5,999 nucleotides of DNA, taken from the NCBI GenBank assembly GCA_021732805.1, contig JAKFUJ010000228.1, positions 1 through 5,999 on the forward strand, written 5' to 3'. The stretch comes from Betaproteobacteria bacterium. GTDB lineage: Bacteria; Pseudomonadota; Gammaproteobacteria; Burkholderiales; SG8-41. Numbering within the stretch: the first letter of the stretch is position 1; each line of letters starts with the position of its first letter. The position numbers and the translations under genes are program-made. The notes beneath the pieces are model-generated. The model saw nothing but the letters and a program-made list of their open reading frames with translations, was not told the origin of the DNA and made no database searches. This document shows positions 1 to 4,804 of the stretch, piece after piece.

Positions 1-1090
1 ACACGGCAGCAGCGGCGCGCAGGTCTTCGATGCGGCCATTGGTACAGCTGCCGATGAAGGCGCGATCAATGCGGATGTCGGTCAGTGCCATGCCGGGCTG
101 GAGATCCATGTAGGCCAGCGCCTGTTCGGCATGTGCGCGCCGGTCGGCGTCGCCCAGGGATTTCGGGTCCGGGATATGTCCGGAAACCGGCAGCGCTTCC
201 TCGGGGCTGGTGCCCCAGGTCAGCATCGGTTCCAGTTGCGCGCCGTCGAGGGTGACGCTGCGGTCAAAACGCGCGCCGTCGTCGCCGGGCAGCAAGCGCC
301 ATTGCGCCAGTGCGCGATCCCAGTCCGCACCTTTGGGCGAGTATTCGCGGCCGTGCAGATATTGGTACACCGCGTCGTCCGGCGCGATCATGCCGGCGCG
401 GCCGCCGGCTTCGATCGCCATATTGCACACAGTCAGCCGGCCTTCGACGCTGAGGGCACGGATCGCCGGGCCGGCAAATTCGATGACATGGCCCGTGGCG
501 CCTGCGGTGCCGATTTTGGCGATGATCGCCAGCACCACGTCCTTGGCGGTGACATTGGGGGCAAGCGTACCGTTGACGACCACCTGCAATGTTTTCGGTC
601 GTTTCAGCCACAGGCATTGTGTGGCGAGGATCTGTTTCAGCTGCGAAGCGCCGGTGCCGAAAGCATAGGCGCCCAATGCGCCGTGCGTCGAGGTATGCGA
701 GTCCCCGCAGGTGATGGTCAATCCCGGCTGCGTAATGCCGAGTTCGGGACCGATCACGTGTACGATGCCCTGACGTTCATTATCAATGCCGAAATGGGCA
801 ACGTCGTTGACGCGGCAGTTTTCCTCGAGCAGGCGGATCATGTGCCGCGCATCGGCATCCTCTGCGCCGTCCACACCGCGTTCGCGGCCGACAGTGGGCA
901 CGTAATGGTCGGCGACGGCAAAGGTCTGGCTGGGCTTGCGTACCTTGCGGCCTTCCTTGGCCAGCGCGCCGAAAGCATGAAACGAACCTTCATGCACGAA
1001 GTTGCGATCAATGTGCAGCAACGCATCACCGCCCGGCTTTTCGACGATGACGTGGCTGTTCCAGATTTTCTCAAACAGGGTGAGTGACAT
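1..1090 (-). CDS. LeuC-type hydro-lyase large subunit (3-isopropylmalate dehydratase-like), C-terminus cut by left edge
   Basis: This is a [4Fe-4S] aconitase-superfamily subunit that would pair with a LeuD-type small subunit to isomerise or (de)hydrate a malate-like acid in the cytoplasm. The first 363 residues are visible; LeuC usually has about 465-470. The ATG at 1090 gives a LeuC-like N-terminus (MSLTLFEKIWNSHVI). Conserved parts are IDRNFVHE, DHYVPT (residues 61-66), QGIVHVIGPE, CGDSHTSTHGA (128-138), NMAIEAGGRAGMIAPDD, TWGTSPEE and FIGSCTNGR with cluster ligand Cys349. The other two cluster Cys lie beyond the edge. It departs from standard LeuC in two places: HEGSFHAF replaces HEVTSPQAF near residue 33, and SQLKQILATQ replaces SEVEHVLATQ near residue 149. 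It lies in a catabolic operon, not beside leuB, so it is probably a paralogue with another substrate. The Shine-Dalgarno is weak; coupling to the cupin gene 14 nt upstream is likely. Confidence 0.9.
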   Translation of the reverse strand, partial: MSLTLFEKIWNSHVIVEKPGGDALLHIDRNFVHEGSFHAFGALAKEGRKVRKPSQTFAVADHYVPTVGRERGVDGAEDADARHMIRLLEENCRVNDVAHFGIDNERQGIVHVIGPELGITQPGLTITCGDSHTSTHGALGAYAFGTGASQLKQILATQCLWLKRPKTLQVVVNGTLAPNVTAKDVVLAIIAKIGTAGATGHVIEFAGPAIRALSVEGRLTVCNMAIEAGGRAGMIAPDDAVYQYLHGREYSPKGADWDRALAQWRLLPGDDGARFDRSVTLDGAQLEPMLTWGTSPEEALPVSGHIPDPKSLGDADRRAHAEQALAYMDLQPGMALTDIRIDRAFIGSCTNGRIEDLRAAAAV

Positions 1091-1104
1091 ATAAGCAGTG
1101 ATCT

Positions 1105-1776
1105 TTATCGGGGCAAAACAATCGGGACATCGACGAATACCTGGTAACGCTGATTTTTGGGTTTGGCGAGATCTTCCGGGTTGACATAGCTGATGGATGA
1201 TTTTCCAAGCAACTCTTTTGGCAGGATCATCACCCGCGCGAAAGCCGAATCGCCGGTTTTCGATACTGCGGCGTACACCGGTTCAGGCCCGGCCTCGAAC
1301 CAGGGTTCGAGCGGCGCGTAGTCATGTTTTATGCCGCCGGTGTGTATGGTGATGCCGCCAAACAACAGACAGCGTATGCCGCCGCCGCGGTGGGTGTGAG
1401 TCAGCGCCTCGCCACCCGGGGGGAAATCCACCCGGTCGCAGCGCAGCAGACAGGAAGCAGAAGGGTCGAGCGCCAGCGGTGCCGACAGCAGCAGCGTGGA
1501 GCTGATATGGCTGCTGGTTGCGGTATCAAGTGCTGCGCCGGGGCTAACCAGTTCCCATCGCAGCAAGGCTGTCGGCCGCGCGCCGCCGGCAATTTCAATC
1601 GGCGTTGTTGTGTGCAGCGCGCTATTGTCGCCGAGAGTAGCCCTGAGATCGCCGGCGATGATGCGCAGTGCGCCTGACACCACATACAACACGCGAACCG
1701 GCCCCGCTTTCAGGACCCGGGTGGCAGACTGAGGCGCGATATCGTCACGGTACAGGCGCAATTCGAATGTCTTCAT
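1105..1776 (-). CDS. Bicupin-like small protein of unknown function
   Basis: This 223-residue protein has no signal peptide or membrane segment. The second half carries a recognisable cupin motif 1: FPPGG, then HTH (His127, His129), RGGGIRCLLFGGITIHTGG. A second-motif region follows (PWFEAGPEPVY, residues 158-168), and the segment from VLYVVSGALRIIAGD (residues 29-43) resembles a first, degenerate cupin. The usual motif-1 Glu is replaced (Gly133/Ile134) and Tyr168 stands where a metal-binding His would be, so the metal site is incomplete. Translation is probably coupled to the lyase gene, because ATGA is shared between its start and the lyase stop and no good Shine-Dalgarno is visible. The leuC-like gene follows 14 nt after its TAA. 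I do not recognise a specific family. It could be an accessory or isomerase-like enzyme, or a ligand-sensing protein, acting on the pathway intermediate. The cupin fold is likely; the function is unknown. Confidence 0.85.
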   Translation of the reverse strand: MKTFELRLYRDDIAPQSATRVLKAGPVRVLYVVSGALRIIAGDLRATLGDNSALHTTTPIEIAGGARPTALLRWELVSPGAALDTATSSHISSTLLLSAPLALDPSASCLLRCDRVDFPPGGEALTHTHRGGGIRCLLFGGITIHTGGIKHDYAPLEPWFEAGPEPVYAAVSKTGDSAFARVMILPKELLGKSSISYVNPEDLAKPKNQRYQVFVDVPIVLPR

Positions 1777-2681
1777 AGTCCGGCGCGCTGGTCTTCGGGC
1801 AGGCCGTAGCGGTTTTCCAGTTCCTGGATTTCAGGGAGGCCGGCGATGTCGGTGAACTGTTTGAAGTTCGCGACCTTGTCGCGCATGTGCGCAATCGAAC
1901 CGGTTTTTTTCAATTCGCGCAGCAGGTTCTGCATCGCCGGTATCGCGGCGAGCATGATCCAGTTCGGATAAATCGCGATCTTGAATCCGAGCTTGCCCAG
2001 TTCTTCCGCCGGCAGGTCCGGTGTCTTGCCGCTGGCAGCCATGTTGTAGAGCAGCGGCACGCCCTTGAAACGCTTCGACACCACGTCCACCTGTTCGCGA
2101 CCGACAGGGGCTTCGATGAACAACACATCGGCCCCCGCTTCGCGATAACGCTCACCGCGCTCGAGGGCCGCCTCCATGCCCTCAATGGCGATGGCATCGG
2201 TGCGGCTGATGATGACGAAATCATCATCGCGCCGCGCGTCGCAGGCGGCCTTGATCTTGGCCACCATCTCGGCGGTCGGGATCACGCGTTTGCCCGCGAG
2301 GTGGCCGCAGCGTTTGGGCCAAGCCTGATCTTCGATGTGTACACCGGCAACCCCGGCCTTTTCGTAATCGCGAATGGTGCGCCGGGTGTTGATCGGATTG
2401 CCGTAACCGGTGTCGGCATCGGCAATCACTGGTAATTCGGACGCATCAGCGATGCGGCTGGCGTTGTCAATCATTTCATTGGCGGTGAGCAGGCCGACAT
2501 CGGGCATGCCCAGCCGGGTCAGGCTGGTGCCGAAGCCGGTCATGTACACTGCTTCGAAGCCTTCCATTTTCACCATGCGCGCGGCAAAGGCATCCGCAAC
2601 ACCGGGTACCACCAGACAACCGGGGCGCGCCAGCAGCGCGCGCATGCGGGTGGTCAGACGTTCATTATTGTTGGTCATCAT
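1773..2681 (-). CDS. PEP mutase/isocitrate lyase superfamily C-C lyase (2,3-dimethylmalate lyase / methylisocitrate lyase-like)
   Basis: This is a cytoplasmic TIM-barrel enzyme of 302 residues, close to the size of PrpB and of 2,3-dimethylmalate lyase. Visible active-site elements are the metal-binding DADTGYGN (Asp88, Asp90), HIEDQ (Glu117, Asp118), the catalytic loop PKRCGH (Lys123-His127, with Cys125), SRTDA (Arg160) and IEAP (Glu190). The loop Cys is typical of C-C lyases and is absent from true PEP mutase, so a lyase of a 2-hydroxy- or alkyl-substituted dicarboxylate giving pyruvate or glyoxylate plus a second acid is expected. Where PrpB has NITEFG, this protein has NMAASGKTP (Asn213 onward), a form nearer to dimethylmalate lyase and oxaloacetate-decarboxylase-type members. 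Two adjacent ATGs exist (2681, 2678). The stop overlaps the cupin start by 4 nt (ATGA). The superfamily and lyase class are firm; the substrate is not. Confidence 0.9.
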   Translation of the reverse strand: MMTNNNERLTTRMRALLARPGCLVVPGVADAFAARMVKMEGFEAVYMTGFGTSLTRLGMPDVGLLTANEMIDNASRIADASELPVIADADTGYGNPINTRRTIRDYEKAGVAGVHIEDQAWPKRCGHLAGKRVIPTAEMVAKIKAACDARRDDDFVIISRTDAIAIEGMEAALERGERYREAGADVLFIEAPVGREQVDVVSKRFKGVPLLYNMAASGKTPDLPAEELGKLGFKIAIYPNWIMLAAIPAMQNLLRELKKTGSIAHMRDKVANFKQFTDIAGLPEIQELENRYGLPEDQRAGL

Positions 2682-2685
2682 GCAG

Positions 2686-2689
2686 TCCT
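2686..2689 (-). promoter_or_regulatory. Ribosome binding site of the lyase gene
   Basis: AGGA on the minus strand lies 4 nt from the first ATG (2681) and 7 nt from the second, adjacent ATG (2678). The spacing favours the second ATG as the main initiator, which would remove one Met from the annotated protein. Confidence 0.55.
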
Positions 2690-2703
2690 GAAGTCAGTAA
2701 AGA

Positions 2704-3666
2704 TTATTCAAATTTCAAATCGAGTTTTTTAACCAGCGCTCGCCATTGCGCCAGTTCGTCGCGGATGCGCGCACTGAATTCCTCCGGTGAGCTTGCGCCG
2801 GGATTGGCACCGAGGCCGCGGAAGCGTTCGGCGACCGCACTGTTGTCCATCACTTTGCGCAAGGCGGTATTCAGCGTGGTCACCACCGGCTTCGGCGTGC
2901 CGGCGGGCGCCAGCAAGCCCAGCAATGTCGAGGCCTGATAACCTTTGTAACCGAGTTCATCCAGCGTCGGCACGTTGGGCAGCGCAGTCGCACGCTGCGG
3001 CGTGGTGACGGCCAGCACTTTCAGCCGTCCGTCCTTGACGTAACCGATGGATGCAGCGAGCTGATCGACCATGGTTTCGACCTGTCCGCCGAGCAACTCC
3101 GACAGTGCCGGACCGCTGCCTTTGTACGGCACGTGCAGCACCCTGACTCCGGCCATCTGCGCGAAAAGTTCGATCGCAAAATGATTGGTGGTGCCGGCGC
3201 CGGCTGAAGCCATCGTCACTTTGCCCGGCCGTGATTTCGCGGCGGCAATCACGTCGGCGACTGTGTTGAAACCGGACTTCGGGCTGGCCAGCAGCACCAG
3301 CGGCACCGCCTGCACCGTGGAAATCGGCGCGAAATCCTTCAGTGAATCGTAGGGCAGGTTCTTGAATATCACCGGGTTCACCGACAACGGACCGCTGGAG
3401 CCGACCAGCAGCGTATAGCCGTCAGGTGTGGCCTTGGCCACCATGGACGCGCCAAGATTGCCGCCGGCGCCGGGCCTGTTGTCGACGACCACAGTCTGTA
3501 CGAGTGCCTCGCCCAGCGGCGGCGCGATGATGCGCGCCGAAATATCGACGTTACCGCCGGGTGCGTAAGGCACGATGACGCGGATCGGTCGCGAGGGATA
3601 GGAGTCTGCGGCAAATGCGGATGCGCACCACAAGCCCAGCACCAACAAAGCGGAAATATTTATCAT
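2704..3666 (-). CDS. Bug-family (TctC-like) periplasmic solute-binding protein 1
   Basis: This is a second exported Bug receptor of 320 residues, homologous to the one upstream but clearly diverged. Residues 1-20 are hydrophobic with an ASAFA-AD cleavage region. The n-region (MINIS) has no Lys or Arg, which is unusual, but the strong Shine-Dalgarno and an upstream in-frame TAG leave no alternative start. Mature motifs are YPSRPIRVIVP, the pocket sequence PGGNVDISAR (Asp41), VVDNRPGAGGN, TPDGYTLL, VPYKGSGPAL and a C-terminal helix ending in KKLDLKFE. The role would be to bind a carboxylate in the periplasm and deliver it to a TctAB-type permease or signal to a regulator; no permease is visible. 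It follows the 174-nt intergenic region and precedes the lyase gene by 22 nt, so the two are probably co-transcribed. The ligand is unknown. Confidence 0.93.
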   Translation of the reverse strand: MINISALLVLGLWCASAFAADSYPSRPIRVIVPYAPGGNVDISARIIAPPLGEALVQTVVVDNRPGAGGNLGASMVAKATPDGYTLLVGSSGPLSVNPVIFKNLPYDSLKDFAPISTVQAVPLVLLASPKSGFNTVADVIAAAKSRPGKVTMASAGAGTTNHFAIELFAQMAGVRVLHVPYKGSGPALSELLGGQVETMVDQLAASIGYVKDGRLKVLAVTTPQRATALPNVPTLDELGYKGYQASTLLGLLAPAGTPKPVVTTLNTALRKVMDNSAVAERFRGLGANPGASSPEEFSARIRDELAQWRALVKKLDLKFE

Positions 3667-3673
3667 TGGCGGG

Positions 3674-3679
3674 TTCCTT
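3674..3679 (-). promoter_or_regulatory. Ribosome binding site of the second Bug gene
   Basis: AAGGAA on the minus strand lies 7 nt before the ATG at 3666. It is the clearest Shine-Dalgarno of the window. It fixes this start, because the frame upstream runs to a TAG with no other start codon. Confidence 0.8.
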
Positions 3680-3757
3680 AAACGGGAATCGAGGTGATCT
3701 CGCTAGCCTGATCGAATCTGCTTATTGTTTGTTATGCACGAAGCACAGACGTCAACT

Positions 3758-3785
3758 GCATATCTGCAATGGCATATCTGCAATG
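3758..3785. repeat. Perfect 14-bp tandem direct repeat, two copies
   Basis: The 14-mer GCATATCTGCAATG occurs twice with no gap (3758-3771 and 3772-3785) and no mismatch. Each copy contains CATATCTGCA, so equivalent positions lie 14 bp apart. The repeat starts about 92 nt upstream of the second Bug start codon, a plausible distance for an activator or repressor site. It could also be a recent slippage duplication. Confidence 0.85.
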
Positions 3786-3804
3786 CGATTTTATCGCTTA
3801 TTGC
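3780..3804. repeat. Inverted repeat, 10-bp arms with a 2-nt bulge
   Basis: On the plus strand this reads GCAAT GCGAT, loop TTT, ATCGC, bulge TT, ATTGC. The arms pair perfectly for 5+5 bp. On the minus (transcribed) strand it would form a hairpin with an AAA loop and an AA bulge on the 5' arm, about 36 nt after the upstream Bug stop codon. No U-run follows, so it is not a standard intrinsic terminator. The outer GCAAT arm lies within copy 2 of the tandem 14-mer, and copy 1 offers the same GCAAT at 3766-3770 as an alternative partner. It may stabilise the upstream mRNA end or form part of an operator. Confidence 0.55.
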
Positions 3805-3840
3805 CCACTCAGTCCCTTGGCAACCGAGTATCCGAGAACA

Positions 3841-4803
3841 TCAGTTTGGTTTCAATCCTGACGCTTTGACGACACCGGCCCATTTCGGGATTTCCCTGCC
3901 AAGGTAGGTTGCAAGTTCTTCCGGAGTGCCTGCTACGATATCAACACCCTGGCTTGCCAGTCGTTCGCGGATGGCGGGGTCGGACAAAGCGCCTTTGAAT
4001 GCGCCATGCAATGTTGCAGTAAGGTCTCTCGGCAGCCCTGCGGGACCGAGCAGACCGTACCAGCCCGCGGATTCGAATCCAGCCAGCGTTTCACCCACGG
4101 TCGGCAATTGCGGCAGAATCGGCGAGCGTTTGGCGCCGCATACGCCGAGCGCGCGCAGCCGGCCCCCATTGATATGCGGCAATGTCGCGACCAGCGTGTT
4201 GACCTGAAACTGGACATGGCCGGCGATGGTGTCGGTCAGTGCCGCACCAGCGCCCTTGTACGGGACATTAACGGCATCTATTTTTGCCATGACTTTGAAT
4301 AATTCAACTGCGAGAAACTGCGAGGTGCCCGCCGAGGTGCCTGCCGTAAGTTGTCCAGGGCGGCTTTTGGCAAGAGCAATGAATTCCTTCACATTGCGCA
4401 CGGGCAGCGCGGGGTGCACCACAAACACAGTCTGGGTCGTCGCCAACTGGCTGATCGGCGTGAAATCCCTGATGGGATCAAAGCTGAGTTTTGCAAACAG
4501 GCTGGGATTGATCGCGTGCGGCGTACTGGCCATCAAAATCGTATAACCGTCGGGTGCAGATCGCGCCACAAATTCAGTGCCAATGTTGGTGGAGCCGCCG
4601 GCCCGGTTTTCGATCAGTACATTCTGTTTCAGCAGTTCATTGAGTTTGGGACCGATGGTGCGGGCAATGATGTCGGTACCGCCGCCGGGTGCAGCGGGGA
4701 TGATGAGTCGTATCGGCTTTGCCGGAAAAGACTGGGCTTGCAGCGAGGTCGCTGACAGCAGCAGCGCGCCCGCTACAATCCTCAAAAGAAAGCCCGGAGC
4801 CAT
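3841..4803 (-). CDS. Bug-family (TctC-like) periplasmic solute-binding protein 2
   Basis: This is a tripartite tricarboxylate transporter receptor of the Bug family, an exported protein that binds carboxylates. From the ATG at 4803 it has 320 residues, a normal Bug length and the same as the second Bug protein here. Residues 1-23 form a signal peptide (Arg8, then a hydrophobic core, with likely cleavage after LQA23). The mature part starts with FPAKPIRLIIP, followed by the ligand-pocket motif PGGGTDIIAR (Asp44), then ENRAGG, APDGYTIL, PYKGAGAAL and LPTVGE. An in-frame ATG at 4833 would add ten residues and overlap the upstream gene by 29 nt. I prefer 4803 because it lies 1 nt after the upstream TGA and gives a compact signal peptide, although its Shine-Dalgarno is weak, which suggests translational coupling. 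No TctA or TctB membrane gene is in the window. The ligand is unknown; context suggests a di- or tricarboxylate. Confidence 0.93.
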   Translation of the reverse strand: MAPGFLLRIVAGALLLSATSLQAQSFPAKPIRLIIPAAPGGGTDIIARTIGPKLNELLKQNVLIENRAGGSTNIGTEFVARSAPDGYTILMASTPHAINPSLFAKLSFDPIRDFTPISQLATTQTVFVVHPALPVRNVKEFIALAKSRPGQLTAGTSAGTSQFLAVELFKVMAKIDAVNVPYKGAGAALTDTIAGHVQFQVNTLVATLPHINGGRLRALGVCGAKRSPILPQLPTVGETLAGFESAGWYGLLGPAGLPRDLTATLHGAFKGALSDPAIRERLASQGVDIVAGTPEELATYLGREIPKWAGVVKASGLKPN

Positions 4804-4804
4804 T

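Larger units (their letters stand above)
3667..3840 (-). promoter_or_regulatory. Intergenic region between the two Bug genes, candidate regulatory region
   Basis: This 174-nt gap is the only substantial non-coding stretch in a cluster otherwise spaced by -4 to 22 nt. It holds a perfect tandem 14-mer (3758-3785), an inverted repeat that overlaps it (3780-3804), and the Shine-Dalgarno of the second Bug gene. I found no convincing sigma-70 promoter: a TTGACG on the minus strand just downstream of the repeat has no good -10 element at 16-18 nt. I also found no U-tract terminator. The gap could carry an operator with a regulator-dependent promoter, or an RNA processing or attenuation site that sets the ratio of upstream to downstream products. 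The regulatory role is inference from position and repeat structure. Confidence 0.4.

Noticed and set aside
131..1087. Long plus-strand open frame (318 codons)
   Set aside because: It is antisense to the leuC-like gene, whose translation contains aconitase-superfamily motifs throughout; the plus-strand product shows no recognisable domain.
1..1090. Housekeeping leuC of leucine biosynthesis
   Set aside because: The gene lies at the end of a cupin-lyase-Bug-MmgE cluster and has altered conserved motifs; not excluded, because leuD and the rest of the genome are not visible.
1887..2435. Plus-strand open frame (182 codons)
   Set aside because: It is the shadow of the lyase gene in GC-rich DNA.
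1773..2681. Phosphoenolpyruvate mutase / phosphonate biosynthesis
   Set aside because: The KRCGH loop carries the Cys typical of C-C lyases, and no phosphonate genes are nearby.
3604..3666. Lipoprotein signal for the second Bug protein (Cys14)
   Set aside because: The residues before Cys14 (GLW) do not fit a lipobox, and a normal AxA-type cleavage region follows.
3716..3757. Sigma-70 promoter with TTGACG on the minus strand
   Set aside because: The nearest -10-like hexamers (CATAAC at 13 nt, AACAAT at 20 nt) have wrong spacing and weak matches.
3780..3804. Intrinsic terminator after the first Bug gene
   Set aside because: The hairpin is present but no U-run follows on the minus strand, and the plus strand has no convincing one either.
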